A DNA stretch of 64,000 bases from Orobanche coerulescens (GCA_033398695.1 JAWKAU010000248.1:101488-165487), one strand, 5' to 3'. Numbered from the stretch's first letter, positions 35,990 through 49,082 are shown. Program-made: numbers and translations. Notes: generated by a model from the sequence alone, not told the origin.

Positions 35990-36480
35990 CTCAATATCAT
36001 AATCCTTGATTAGTTCTAACCACCGCTCGCCGCATATTTAACTCCTTCTGAGTAAATATATACTTTAAACTTTTATGATCGGTGAATATCTGACAAGTGA
36101 CGCCATAAAGGTAATGACGCCAAATCTTCAAAGCGAACACCACGGCTGTTAGCTCAAGGTCGTGTGTCGGATAATTAACCTCGTAAGGTCTCAACTGCCG
36201 TGAAGCATAGGCAATAACCTTCCTGCTCGCATGAGTACACATCCGAGACCCTGTCCGGACGCATCACTATAAACCACAAATCCCTCCGTCCCCTGCGGCA
36301 AGGAAAGTACAGGTGCTGACATTAACCGGCTCTTGAGTTCCTCAAAACTCCGCTGACACGCGTCGGACCACGTGTATTTCTTGTCCTTCCGCAAAAGGTT
36401 CGTCAATGGTTGAGCAATTTTGGAAAATCCTTCAACAAACCTCCGATAATAACCGGCTAATCCGAGAAAGCTTCGATTTC
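35990..36480 (-). pseudogene. Gypsy element 1 RNase H domain
   Basis: The end of the RT connection ([20 protein letters not shown]) is followed by the RNase H start [16 protein letters not shown]. In a shifted frame come [26 protein letters not shown] and [18 protein letters not shown]. The shift is near 36240. The domain would remove element RNA from RNA-DNA hybrids. The last part toward 35990 changes frame again. Confidence 0.88.
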
Positions 36481-37132
36481 TTAACATTCTTCTGAGGTAA
36501 CCACCTGGATAGCCTCCGTCTTCTGAGGATCAACACGCACTCCATCTGATGAAATTACATGTCCGAGAAAAGTCACCTCGGACATCCAGAACTCGCATTT
36601 GGAAAACTTTCCATAGAGTTGCTCTCGTCTCAACACGTCGAGAACTTGGTGAAGATGAATCTCGTGTTCCTCTCGGTTACGAGAATAAATCAAAATGTCA
36701 TCGATGAAGACAACAACAAATCGATCCAAAAAGTCGATGAAGACCCGATTCATTAGTTCCATGAATACCGCAGTGCATTAGTTAGCCCGAACGGCATAAC
36801 TACGAACTCAAAATGACCATAGCGTGTTCGAACGCCGTCCTCGCGATATCCGACTCGAATCGCGGTGATGATATCCAGATCTTAAGTCGATCTTGGAAAA
36901 TCAAGCTCCTGAAGTTGATCCAAAAGGTCATCGATACGGGTAAAGGATACTTATTCTTGATTGTCACCCTATTCAACTCCCGATAATCGATACACAAGCG
37001 AAAAGAACCATCCTTCTTTTGACAAACAACACCGGTGCTCCCACGGGACGCACTCGGTCGAATATAACCTTTCTCGAACAACTCCTCAAGTTGGTTCTTC
37101 AACTCTCGCATTTCGGTGGGGCCATTCGGCAC
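36481..37132 (-). pseudogene. Gypsy element 1 reverse transcriptase
   Basis: The frame from 37132 gives the fingers region ([42 protein letters not shown]). It then loses register, so the first catalytic Asp motif is scrambled near 36880-36930. The frame 36481-36762 gives the active site [11 protein letters not shown] and [23 protein letters not shown], then [11 protein letters not shown]. Gypsy RTs have F/Y-x-D-D, and FIDD is present. At least two frameshifts are read in the gene. Confidence 0.9.
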
Positions 37133-37766
37133 GGTGCCTTCGATATCGGGGACGTACCGTGCTCCAACTCAATCGTGAATTCCACATCCTCTCGTGGAGG
37201 CAAACCGTAACTCGTCTGGAAATACATCGGCATATTCCCTTACTACTGGAATATCCGACAACATTATCGATGATTCCTCGGTTTTGGTCATAGAGCACCA
37301 ATAACCGACACATCCTCGATCGAGTAATCGCACCGCTTTCATCAAATTAATGACCTTACGAGCAGTAGGGATTACCTCCCTGAAAAACACATTCAACCCC
37401 ATCGTCTGAAATGATAGTAATCATACGCTTACGGACACTAATGATGGCATCATGACGATCCATCCAATCAATACCCAAGATGACGTCGTCTCTCGGCAAA
37501 TCTACCACGATAAGGTTCACGCCATACACGACCATGAAACCGAATAGGACAATCTGAATCGCACGATTACCGATGATTCGTCTACCATCAGGTAGACCAA
37601 TGACATAAGGCTCACAACTAGTAGCACTACCCAGACGTAGTCTACCCAAACATGATTCGGAAATGAATGTATGCGATGCACCAGTATCAAAAAGGGTACA
37701 CACAAAGTTGAGATAGAATATCAAGTGTACCCGAGATCATTTGGGCCTCGGGATCATCGGTCTTCT
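37133..37766 (-). pseudogene. Gypsy element 1 aspartic protease and linker
   Basis: The frame 37356-37724 contains the protease active site LFDTGASHTFIS (about 37665-37700), then NLIVVDLPRDDVILGIDWM (about 37450-37515). The linker toward RT shifts frame near 37390-37360 (ARKVINLMKAVRLLDRGCVGYW). The catalytic DTG is intact. The domain cuts the polyprotein during particle maturation. Confidence 0.88.
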
Positions 37767-39059
37767 TCATCTCATAAATCCGGGTTTGCTAGTCCCGCAC
37801 CGGACGCCTCCGTCGCCGACTATAGGCTCCACCTTTAGTCGCTCCCGCTGCTTTAAACGACGCCGATTGAGTGGCTCGATTCTCAACGGCCGATCGCTTC
37901 GGGCCTGAGATGACGCTGGAGTAGGTTTGGAGTCCCTACGGCAAAAACGGGCCTTATGTCCCACAATTCCACAGTTATGACACGTGACAGACTGTCTCGG
38001 ACACTTGGTGCTGACATGACCAAGATCCCCACAGTTGTAACAGGTGATGGCCGAACTGGCCGCTCGTGACTGAGATTCCGCGGGTTTAGACGACACTGGA
38101 GGTCGCTCAGAAAAAGCAGAGCCCGCACGGGGTTTCTTGAAGGTTGTCTGACCGCCTTCAGACTGATTACGATTCTTCGATTTCTTGCTAGCAGACGAAG
38201 GTTGCTGCTTAGCAATTTCCTTAGCAGTAAGCTCGTAGGTGAGAGCTTTCTCAATGAATTCGGCCAACGTGGTGCAATTATGATTAAGTAACTGAAGTCT
38301 CATACGGGGTTTCAGCCTCTTGCTGAAATACTTAATCTTATCCGCCTCGGAATGAATGATAGATGAGGCGAAAGGAAGAAGTTCCTGAAATTTCTCGGCA
38401 ATGGCGAGAACATCCTCGTCTGCTGAGGGGTCGGGGGTGAGCAATTCTGACAGCTTGGCCTCTCTGAGTGGGGCCGGATAATATCTCTCCATCATGAGAG
38501 TCTTGAACTGTTCCCAAGTACATGATCCTTCGGTGGGCTTCAACGATAACCACCAAGAATGTGCGCTCTTACCCAGGTAGTAAGCCGCAACAGAAACTTT
38601 GTGTCCTTCGGGACACTCCACCATAGCAAACAACTTCTCGAAATGCTCGAGCCAATGAATGATATCTGCCGGCTCAGACGAGCCCTCAAAAGTAGGTGGC
38701 CTCAGCGAGAGATATCGCCGATGATATTACTCACATTCCTCTCTTGCCTCCGAGGTGGCGGCGGGGAGCTCGCTGATTTTGATTGACGGAGTTATGCATT
38801 GTCTCCATCAACCGAGCCATCTGGGTCATTTGGGCCATCATGCCCCGCATAAAGCGAGTGGGTCAACCCGACACCCTCTCGACCGAGCCGTGTCCTGTAC
38901 GACTCCGATAGTGAATGATCGCGTCCGTGTGAATGAGTGGCGCGCCGCCGCCGATGAATTAGCATTATTCCTCGCGTTTGCACGTGTATTCACATGAGCT
39001 CTCGGGATTCGGCCCGCTCCACGGCCTCGTCCTCCACGTCCTCTTCTTGCCCTCTCCAT
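37767..39059 (-). pseudogene. Gypsy element 1 gag (capsid/nucleocapsid)
   Basis: A start at 39059 gives a basic N-terminus MERARRGRGGRGRGAG, typical of this family. The gag domain continues in other frames and is open from 38633 (HSWWLSLKP, WEQFKTLMMERYYP). It ends with two CCHC zinc knuckles, CYNCGDLGHVSTKC (about 38000-38045) and CHNCGIVGHKARFC (about 37940-37985). Frameshifts lie near 38980 and 38715-38760. The stop at 37767 is near the gag-protease border. It would package element RNA. Confidence 0.9.
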
Positions 39060-39548
39060 ACTGAAGTAGGAAAGTCACATGATGATTATATTCACCGCAT
39101 GAAATATACGTTATGATTATGACATGAGATTATGAAAATGAGCATACGCGCTCTAACACGGTGATTACATGAATGATTAACTGAGGTGACATGATTATCT
39201 GATGAAATTATTGAAATGATTATCTTGAATGAGTTAACAAGATTAATGATTCGATCTTCCTGATCAAAGAATCAACAATGAAATGAATTGGTGATTAATG
39301 AGTTAACTCGACCGGCCCCGTCAAAATGACAATGATGATTGAGGATTGTTAATCGATGAATTATGAATGAATGACTATTGCCGAAATTATACCATGGCAT
39401 TAGAAATCTTACGGTTCTTGGTCCGATTGGCTCGGCATTTGCACAGTCACACGTGACGCGAAAGTCCAATGATACTAGTCCGATGACGATGATTTCAAAT
39501 GAGACATGACTTGGAGGGTAGTATTCAAAACCACGCTCGATACCAACT
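39060..39548 (-). other. Gypsy element 1 leader with PBS
   Basis: Non-coding leader between the 5' LTR and gag. The minus strand reads TGGTATCGAGC at 39535-39545, the initiator-Met PBS with one base missing from TGGTATCAGAGC at its CAG. The rest shows repeated short AT-rich motifs (GATGATT, GAATGA) and no supported gene. Confidence 0.8.
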
Positions 39549-41872
39549 CGTAACACCCCAAACTAGGCGGATATTACAGTGCCGTGGACCCCCGACTAGG
39601 ACCCACCAAAGTGATGAAAATGAATGAATTACACGGGGTGAATGCGATCAACCACATTACAACATTAATTACTCCGATGAGGAGTTTCATACAACACACC
39701 CAGGATAAAATAGAATACATGTGTATCTTATGTGACGATAAAATACACAACACCGAATGAAACGAGTATTCAAACGGAATGTCTGCAGCGGAATAAATAA
39801 AGGAAACATAAATGACTGAAGATCGACAGATCGGGCCCCTTTCTAGTATCACTGACTCCTCGACGTCAGTGTTTTCCCGTGCCTTTGCCTTGCCGTGACT
39901 AAACAAAATCCCCAACGGGCCGGGCCATACGTAACAACAATCCTCAAGGGTTGAAATTACACAATCATGAATTAATCAAGTTATGAAATATTACGAATTA
40001 TGAATTACGCCAAGAGGAGTATCATAGTACGCCCGTAATGTTCTGTGCAAGTGTACAAGACGAATGACCGGACACACCCGTCCTTGTACCTAATTAGTCT
40101 CACGGAGGTAAGCGTTACCGTGTGCACGGTCCAATGTATCGGTGAACCCAATACATGACCATCGTGTGCCCGACTAAAAATTCCACACAGCCACACCCGG
40201 CCACACAATATGAACCCGGAAGGTCACATGAACGAGAATGACCGTGATGAATATCAATGAATAATAATTAGACAAGGCCAAAATGACTCACCGATATGAT
40301 AGTAATAGTGACGTGATTGATAATTCAATGAAATGATTTGGAACCGTCGTTCCTCGTGAATGAAATGATTATTCGACAATTACAAGTCTCGAAATGATTA
40401 ATATTATGATGAATGAATTATGATTATGAGCAATCAACAACAAAAGGAATGAGTATCCTTTTAACCGAGTAAGATTTAACTTACAAAATACCGATGAAGA
40501 AAGTCCTTCCACGAACAAATGTCTTAAATGAAGTGTCGGTCGCACGAACAACCTTAATTCAATACAATTACCGACAATCCGATCAATATACGAATCAAAC
40601 ACGAATATAACGAACTCAAAACGTCGATACGATAAAACTAAGTCCATTGAGGCATTAAATCAAACACGTTGTATCCAAACTCCGATTGTTTACAATCAAA
40701 CCTCGATATATCAATATCAAAGTCCCCAAGAAGTGTTTCAAACCAACAAAACATCTCCAATACGATCAATAATCCGTTATGAATATCCAAAAATGTGATT
40801 ATAACAACAATTAGTCGAAAATCTCCAATTCCAACTCGATATTCAAGGTGTTCTTGAATAATCCCTCAATAATCCAATGAATCCTTATACAAACTCATAA
40901 TCATATACATATCCCTTCATATAACATAATTATAACGTCCAAAACATCATATCTCAACACAAAATCGAAGTCCAAAGTGTTGAAGAAATTACCTCTTGAA
41001 TATCCAACCAATTCGATCCGAAGAACACGAGTTTAATCGAGTATCCAAGCTTCCCGAATGATTGAAGGTGATGAAAAATATACTCTCAAATGATAATTGA
41101 TGAAGAAATCTCTCCTTCAAGTATTTCTCTCTGCGCAGTGAAGAAGATGGAAAAATGGGAGAAATGAGCTCAAAATGCTCAAAAAAGAATTTATAGGGTT
41201 GACTCGGCCAACAGGCTCGACCGTGCCCGCCGACACGGTCGTGGCGCGCACTGGCCGGCAGGGACTCGACCGTGTCCTGTTTGACACGGCCGAGGCGCCG
41301 AAGGCCTACCGACAGCTGACCCGCCCGCGGCGCTCGACAATGACTCCGACCGTGTCCCGAACACGGCCGGCCTCCGGGCGTCGCTACAGCTAATCCGGAA
41401 GAGCTCGACTCGGCCGTGCTGCACGACACGGTCGGGTCCTGAGGCGACGCCGGCACTTTCCGGACGAGTACGGCACGGGCCGTGTCGGACGACACGGCCG
41501 AAGTTCGTTCAGCGATGATCGCCAAAACGAAAAATGAGCGGTTGAGCTAAACGACCATAACTCTCTCTCGTCCGACTCGATTGACTCACCGTTTGAACCA
41601 TTGGAAAGCTAACTCGATGCTCTATAATATTGCAAAGATTTAGAATTTTTGGAGTTACCAAAAATTAATGGTGATCTAACAAAGTCGAACTCATATGAGG
41701 AAAGTTGAAACGATGAACAATAACGATACTCAACTCGAAGTTTATACGAACGGTGAACACGGTGAATGAACATGATTGATGAATGATTATAATTGAGTGA
41801 AAATACACTGAGTGACAATTACAGGCTGATAATTACTGAATGAAAATGAATGAATTACAACCGGGTATTACA
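39549..41872 (-). repeat. Gypsy element 1, 5' LTR (2324 bp)
   Basis: Nearly identical to the 3' LTR at 32027-34357 over its whole length. The differences I noted are mostly short indels at CAG/CTG/CCG, for example near 39590-39660 and 41230-41520. Its inner end is CGTAACACC rather than TGTAACACC. A TATA-like element lies at 41189-41195 and a GC-rich palindrome block at about 41210-41500. Confidence 0.92.
41189..41195 (-). promoter_or_regulatory. LTR TATA-like element (5' LTR)
   Basis: TATAAAT on the minus strand after GAGTCAACCC. In this LTR it would set the start of the genomic transcript. Confidence 0.7.
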
Positions 41873-41877
41873 ATATC
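41873..41877. repeat. Target-site duplication, right copy
   Basis: ATATC immediately after the LTR end ATTACA, followed by TTGTGTC of the interrupted spacer. Confidence 0.9.
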
Positions 41878-42144
41878 TTGTGTCATTTTCGATTTAGATG
41901 TGTTTCTTAGGCTTAAAAATACATTCTCCAATGTATTGAGAGGCGGAATTTGATAATTTCTAATTAGTAAAATCGCATTTCTTCCCAGTACGACGAGCGT
42001 TTGTCATTTACTTTATTACTCCCGTGACGGTCTATCATTAAATCTTCTTTAAACCGTAGGTTGAAGGATCACCGTGAATAATTCCTAAGAAAATGAAAAA
42101 TCAAGTGTAAAAAAAGAATCGAGCAGCGTTGGACGGCAAAAAAA

Positions 42145-42255
42145 GGAGGTGCAACACGAGGACTTACCAGGGGGTCACCCATCCTAGTATTACTCTCGCC
42201 CATGCACGCTTTACTTAATGGGATTCGGTGCATTCGGGTTGGTATGATCGCATCC
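42145..42255 (-). rRNA. 5S rRNA-like copy 38, type A
   Basis: 111 nt, type A with 3' end GCACCTCC and CCCTGGTAAG in the box C region. T7 run downstream. First copy right of the gypsy element. Confidence 0.83.
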
Positions 42256-42820
42256 AAAATTAGAACCACATTCTATTCTCTTATGGTAGATTCGACCCGA
42301 ACTTCAAATGACCATAACTTTCGAACCGGAGGAGCTACGGGACCCACCACACATGCCGGCAAAGCTCTTCCGGCGCCCATCGTGTGACCCGACGCCGAAT
42401 TCCTATTATAATATGTTTAAGCGTAACGGCGATTCGTGTCGAACTCATCGCGTTCCGCCATTACATAACTGGTCCCGAGCCTAAATTACCCCGTTTTCAC
42501 GCACTTTTGGCCTTTATATCACATTATTTATATAATATTTCGTTTTTCTTTTGATATCTTTTGTTAATTTCGATTTAGATGTTTTTCTTAGGCTTAAAAA
42601 TACATTCTCCAATGTATTGAGAGGCGGAATTTGATAATTTCTAATTAGTAAAATCGCATTTCTTCCATCTGACGAGCTTTTGTCTTTTACTTTATTACTC
42701 TCGTTACGGTATATCATTAATTCTTCTTTAGACCGTAGGTGGAAGGATCACCGTGCATAATTCCTAAGAAAATGAAAATTGAGTGTAAAAAAGAATCGAG
42801 CAAGATTGGACGGCAAAAAT

Positions 42821-42938
42821 GGGGGTGCAACACGAGGACGTCTGGGGGTCACCAATCCTAGTACTACTCTCGCCCATGCACGCTTTATTTAGGAGTTCTA
42901 ATGGGATTCGGTGCATTAGGGTTGGTATGATCGCATCC
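42821..42938 (-). rRNA. 5S rRNA-like copy 39, type B
   Basis: 118 nt, type B with the CCTAGGAC segment shortened (reads CCCCCAGACG). T5 run downstream. Confidence 0.8.
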
Positions 42939-43512
42939 AAAATTAGAACCACATTCTATTCTTCTTATGGTAGATTCGACCCGAACTTCAAACAGCCATA
43001 ACTTTCGAACCGGGAGGAGCTACGGGACCCACCACACATGCCGGCAAAGCTCTTCTCTCGCCCATCGTGTGACCCGACGCTCAGAATTCCTATTATAATA
43101 TGTTTCTAGAAGCGGAACGGCGATTCGTGTCGAACTCATTGCGTTCCGCCATGACATAACTGGTCCCGAGCCTAAATTACCCCGTTTTCACGCACTTTCG
43201 GCCTTTATATCACTTTATTTATATAATATTTCGTTTTCTTTTGATATCTTGTGTTATTTTCGATTTAGATGTTTTTCTTAGGGTTAAAAATACATTCTCC
43301 AATGTATTGAGAGGCGGAATTTGATAATTTCTAATTAGTAAAATCGCATTTCTTCCCGATCTGACGAGCGTTTGTCATTTACTTTATTACTCCGTGACGG
43401 TCTATCATTAAATCTTCTTTAAACCGTAGGTTGAAGGATCACCGTGAATAATTCCTAAGAAAATAAAAAATCAAGTGTAAAAAAGAATCGAGCGGCGTTG
43501 GACGGCAAAAAA

Positions 43513-43623
43513 GGGGGTGCAACACGAGGACTTCCTGTGGGGTCACCCATCCTAGTATTACTCTCGCCCATGCACGCTTTACTTAATGGGATTCGGTGCA
43601 TTCGGGTTGGTATGATCGCATCC
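43513..43623 (-). rRNA. 5S rRNA-like copy 40, type A
   Basis: 111 nt, type A with CCACAGGAAG after the box C start. T6 run downstream. Confidence 0.82.
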
Positions 43624-44186
43624 AAAATTAGAACCACATTCTATTCTCTTATGGTAGATTCGACCGAACTTCAAATGCCCATAACTTTCGAACCGGGAGG
43701 AGCTACGGGACCCACCACACATGCGGCAAAGCTCTTGGCGCCCATCGTGTGACCCGGCCTCAATTCCTATTATAATATGTTTAGGAGCGTAACGGCGATT
43801 CGTGTCGAACTCATCGCGTTCGCCATTACATAAGCGGTCCCGAGCCTAAATTACCCGTTTTCACGCACTTTTGGCCATTATATAACATTATTTATATAAT
43901 ATTTCGTTTTGCTTTTGATATCTTGTGTTAATTTCGATTTAGATGTTTTCTTAGGCTTAAAAATACATTCTTCAATGTCTTGAGAGGCGGAATTTGATAA
44001 TTTCTAATTAGTAAAATCGCATTTCTTCCCGATCTGACGAGCGTTTGTCATTTACTTTATTACTCTCGTGACGGTATATCATTAAATCTTCTTTAGACCG
44101 TAGGTGGAAGGATCACCGTGCATAATTCCTAAGAAAATGAAAACTCGAGTGTAAAAAAGAATCGAGCGAGATTGGACGGCAAAAAT

Positions 44187-44305
44187 GGGGGTGCAACACG
44201 AGGACGTCTGAGGGGTCACCAATCCTAGTACTACTCTCGCCCATGCACGCTTTATTTAGGAGTTCTAATGGGATTCGGTGCATTAGGGTTGGAATGACCG
44301 CATAC
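44187..44305 (-). rRNA. 5S rRNA-like copy 41, type B
   Basis: 119 nt, type B with a changed 5' end (GTATGCGGTCATTCC). T5 run downstream. Confidence 0.8.
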
Positions 44306-44871
44306 AAAATTAGAACCACATTCTATTCTTCTTATGGTAGATTCGACCGAACTTCAAATGACCATAACTTTCGAACGGGAGGAGCTACGGGACCCACCAC
44401 ACATGCCGGCAAAGCTCTTGGCGCCCATCGTGTGACCCGACGCTCGAATTCCTATTATAATATGTTTAAGGCGGAACGGCGATTCGTGTCGAACTCATCG
44501 CGTTCGCCATGACATAATCGGTCCCGAGCCTAAATTACCCGTTTTCACGCACTTTCGGCCTTTATATCACTTTATTTATATAATATTTCGTTTTCTTTTG
44601 ATATCTTGTGTCATTTTCGATTTAGATGTGTTTCTTAGGCTTAAAAATACATTCTCAATGTATTGAGAGGCGGAATTTGATAATTTCTAATTAGTAAAAT
44701 CGCATTTCTTCCCGATCTGACGAGCGTTTGTCATTTACTTTATTACTCCCGTGACGGTCTATCATTAAATCTTCTTTAAACCGTAGGTTGAAGGATCACC
44801 GTGAATAATTCCTAAGAAAATGAAAAATCAAGTGTAAAAAAAGAATCGAGCAGCGTTGGACGGCAAAAAAA

Positions 44872-44982
44872 GGGGGTGCAACACGAGGACTTCCCAGGGG
44901 GTCACCCATCCTAGTATTACTCTCGCCCATGCACGCTTTACTTAATGGGATTCGGTGCATTCGGGTTGGTATGATCGCATCC
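44872..44982 (-). rRNA. 5S rRNA-like copy 42, type A
   Basis: 111 nt, clean type A. T7 run downstream. Confidence 0.85.
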
Positions 44983-45559
44983 AAAATTAGAACCACATTC
45001 TATTCTCTTATGGTAGATTCGACCCGAACTTCAAACAGCCATAACTTTCGAACCGGGAGGAGCTACGGGACCCACCACACATGCCGGCAAAGCTCTTCTG
45101 GCGCCCATCGTGTGACCCGACGCTCAGAATTCCTATTATAATATGTTTCCGGAAGCGTAACGGTGATTCGTGTCGAACTCATCGCGTTCCGCCATTACAT
45201 AACTGGTCCCGAGCCTAAATTACCCCGTTTTCACGCACTTTTGGACTTTATATCACATTATTTATATAATATTTCGTTTTTCTTTTGATATCTTGTGTTA
45301 ATTTCGATTTAGATGTTTTTCTTAGGCTTAAAAATACATTCTCCAATGTATTGAGAGGCGGAATTTGATAATTTCTAATTAGTAAAATCGCATTTCTTCC
45401 CAGTACGACGAGCGTTTGTCATTTACTTTATTACTCTCGTGACGGTATATCATTAAATCTTCTTTAGACCGTAGGTGGAAGGATCACCGTGCATAATTCC
45501 TAAGAAAATGAAAAATTGAGTGTAAAAAAAGAATCGAGCAGTATTGGACGGCAAAAAAT

Positions 45560-45679
45560 GGGGGTGCAACACGAGGACGTCCTAGGGGGTCACCAATCCT
45601 AGTACTACTCTCGCCCATGCACGCTTTATTTAGGAGTTCTAATGGGATTCGGTGCATTAGGGTTGGTATGATCGCATCC
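45560..45679 (-). rRNA. 5S rRNA-like copy 43, type B
   Basis: 120 nt, clean type B. T6 run downstream. Confidence 0.85.
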
Positions 45680-46245
45680 AAAATTAGAACCACATTCTAT
45701 TCTTCTTATGGTAGATTCGACCCGAACTTCAAACAGCCATAACTTTCGAGCAGGAGGAGCTACGGGACCCACCACACATGCCGGCAAAGCTCTTGGCGCC
45801 CATCGTGTGACCCGGCCTCAGAATTCCTATTATAATATGTTTCTGGAAGCGGAACGGCGATTCGTGTCGAACTCATTGCGTTCCGCCATGACATAACTGG
45901 TCCCGAGCCTAAATTACCCCGTTTTCACGCACTTTCGGCCTTTATATCACTTTATTTATATAATATTTCGTTTTTCTTTTGATATCTTGTGTCATTTCGA
46001 TTTAGATATGTTTCTTAGGCTTAAAAATACATTCTCCAATGTATTGAGAGGCGGAATTTGATATTTCTAATTAGTAAAATCGCATTTATTCCCGATCTGA
46101 CGCGTTTGTCATTTACTTTATTACTCCCGTGACGGTCTATCATTAAATCTTCTTTAAACCGTAGGTTGAAGGATCACCGTGAATAATTCCTAAGAAAATA
46201 AAAATCAAGTGTAAAAAAGAATCGAGCGGCGTTGGACGGCAAAAA

Positions 46246-46356
46246 GGGGGTGCAACACGAGGACTTCCCAGGGGGTCACCCATCCTAGTATTACTCTCGC
46301 CCATGCACGCTTTACTTAATGGGATTCGGTGCATTCGGGTTGGTATGATCGCATCC
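46246..46356 (-). rRNA. 5S rRNA-like copy 44, type A
   Basis: 111 nt, clean type A, first of a second run of three A copies. T5 run downstream. Confidence 0.84.
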
Positions 46357-46933
46357 AAAATTAGAACCACATTCTATTCTCTTATGGTAGATTCGACCCG
46401 AACTTCAAACAGCCATAACTTTCGAACCGGGAGGAGCTACGGGACCCACCACACATGCCGGCAAAGCTCTTCTGGCGCCCATCGTGTGATCCGACGCTCA
46501 GAATTCCTATTATAATATGTTTCCGGAAGCGTAACGGCGACTCGTGTCGAACTCATCGCGTTCCGCCATTACATAACTGGTCCCGAGCCTAAATTACCCC
46601 GTTTTCACGCACTTTTGGCCTTTATATCACATTATTTATATAATATTTCGTTTTGCTTTTGATATCTTGTGTTAATTTCGATTTAGATGTTTTTCTTAGG
46701 CTTAAAAATACATTCTCCAATGTACTGAGAGGCGGAATTTGATAATTTCTAATTAGTAAAATCGCATTTCTTCCCAGTACGACGAGCGTTTGTCATTTAC
46801 TTTATTACTCCCGTGACGGTCTATCATTAAATCTTCTTTAAACCGTAGGTTGAAGGATCACCGTGAATAATTCCTAAGAAAATGAAAAATCAAGTGTAAA
46901 AAAAGAATCGAGCAGCGTTGGACGGCAAAAAAA

Positions 46934-47044
46934 GGGGGTGCAACACGAGGACTTCCCAGGGGGTCACCCATCCTAGTATTACTCTCGCCCATGCACGCTT
47001 TACTTAATGGGATTCGGTGCATTCGGGTTGGTATGATCGCATCC
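46934..47044 (-). rRNA. 5S rRNA-like copy 45, type A
   Basis: 111 nt, clean type A. The spacers on both sides carry the same A-to-B type switch. T7 run downstream. Confidence 0.84.
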
Positions 47045-47604
47045 AAAATTAGAACCACATTCTATTCTCTTATGGTAGATTCGACCCGAACTTCAACCAT
47101 AACTTTGAGCGGGAGGAGCTACGGGACCCACCACACATGCGGCAAAGCTCTTCCGGCGCCCATCGTGTGATCCGACGCTCGAATTCCTATTATAATATGT
47201 TTCGGAGCGTAACGGCTACTCGTGTCGAACTCATCGCGTTCGCCATTACATAACCGGTCCCGAGCCTAAATTACCCGTTTTCACGCACTTTTGGCCTTTA
47301 TATCACATTATTTATATAATATTTCGTTTTGCTTTTGATATCTTGTGTTAATTTCGATTTAGATTTTTTCTTAGGCTTAAAAATACATTCTCCAATGTAC
47401 CGAGAGGCGGAATTTGATAATTTCTAATTAGTAAAATCGCATTTCTTCCCGATCTGACGAGCGTTTGTCATTTACTTTATTACTCCGTGACGGTCTATCA
47501 TTAAATCTTCTTTAAACCGTAGGTTGAAGGATCACCGTGAATAATTCCTAAGAAAATGAAAAATCAAGTGTAAAAAGAATCGAGCGGCGTTGGACGGCAA
47601 AAAA

Positions 47605-47713
47605 GGGGTGCAACACGAGGACTTCCTGTGGGTCACCCATCCTAGTATTACTCTCGCCCATGCACGCTTTACTTAATGGGATTCGGTGCATTCGGGTTGG
47701 TATGATCGCATCC
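47605..47713 (-). rRNA. 5S rRNA-like copy 46, type A
   Basis: 109 nt, type A with small losses. T6 run downstream. Third A in a row. Confidence 0.8.
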
Positions 47714-48287
47714 AAAATTAGAACCACATTCTATTCTCTTATGGTAGATTCGACCCGAACTTCAAATGGCCCATAACTTTCGAACAGGAGGAGCTACGGG
47801 ACCCACCACACATGCGGCAAAGCTCTTCCGGCGCCCATCGTGTGACCCGACGCTCGAATTCCTATTATAATATGTTTAGGAGCGTAACGGTGATTCGTGT
47901 CGAACTCATCGCGTTCGCCATTACATAATCGGTCCCGAGCCTAAATTACCCCGTTTTCACGCACTTTTGGACTTTATATCACATTATTTATATAATATTT
48001 CGTTTTTCTTTTGATATCTTGTGTTAATTTCGATTTAGATGTTTTTCTTAGGCTTAAAAATACATTCTCCAATGTATTGAGAGGCGGAATTTGATAATTT
48101 CTAATTAGTAAAATCGCATTTCTTCCCAAAGATTTACGAGCGTTTGTCATTTACTTTATTACTCTCGTGACGGTATATCATTAAATCTTCTTTAGACCGT
48201 AGGTGGAAGGATCACCGTGCATAATTCCTAAGAAAATGAAAAATTGAGTGTAAAAAAAGAATCGAGCAGTATTGGACGGCAAAAAAT

Positions 48288-48404
48288 GGGGGTGCAACAC
48301 GAGGACGTCTGAGGGTCACCAATCCTAGTACTACTCTCGCCCATGCACGCTTTATTTAGGAGTTCTAATGGGATTCGGTGCATTAGGGTTGGTATGATCG
48401 CATC
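48288..48404 (-). rRNA. 5S rRNA-like copy 47, type B
   Basis: 117 nt, type B starting GATGCGATC (one G short). T6 run downstream. Confidence 0.8.
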
Positions 48405-48971
48405 AAAATTAGAACCACATTCTATTCTTCTTATGGTAGATTCGACCCGAACTTCAAATGCCCATAACTTTCGAACCGGAGGAGCTACGGGACCCACCAC
48501 ACATGCGGCAAAGCTCTTGGCGCCCATCGTGTGACCCGGCTCGAATTCCTATTATAATATGTTTCTGAAGGCGGAACGGCGATTCGTGTCGAACTCATTG
48601 CGTTCGCCATGACATAATCGGTCCCGAGCCTAAATTACCCGTTTTCACGCACTTTCGGCCTTTATATCACTTTATTTATATAATATTTCGTTTCTTTTGA
48701 TATCTTGTGTCATTTTCGATTTAGATGTGTTTCTTAGGCTTAAAAATACATTCTCCAATGTATTGAGAGGCGGAATTTGATAATTTCTAATTAGTAAAAT
48801 CGCATTTCTTCCCAGTACGACGAGCGTTTGTCATTTACTTTATTACTCCCGTGACGGTCTATCATTAAATCTTCTTTAAACCGTAGGTTGAAGGATCACC
48901 GTGAATAATTCCTAAGAAAATAAAAAATCAAGTGTAAAAAAAGAATCGAGCAGCGTTGGACGGCAAAAAAA

Positions 48972-49082
48972 GGGGGTGCAACACGAGGACTTCCCAGGGG
49001 GTCACCCATCCTAGTATTACTCTCGCCCATGCACGCTTTACTTAATGGGATTCGGTGCATTCGGGTTGGTATGATCGCATCC
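48972..49082 (-). rRNA. 5S rRNA-like copy 48, type A
   Basis: 111 nt, clean type A. T7 run downstream. Confidence 0.85.

Larger units (their letters stand above)
32027..41872 (-). mobile_element. Ty3/gypsy chromovirus-type LTR retrotransposon, complete
   Basis: 9846 bp inserted in the 5S array spacer. The flanks give a 5-bp target duplication: ATATC at 32022-32026 and again at 41873-41877; joined, they restore the spacer sequence GATATCTTGTGTC. In the element's direction it has a 5' LTR, PBS, gag, protease, RT, RNase H, integrase, a chromodomain-like tail, PPT and a 3' LTR. The long LTRs and the tail suggest the Tekay/Del group of chromoviruses; the group name is inference. The two LTRs are nearly identical apart from scattered small differences, so insertion appears fairly recent. 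Confidence 0.95.
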
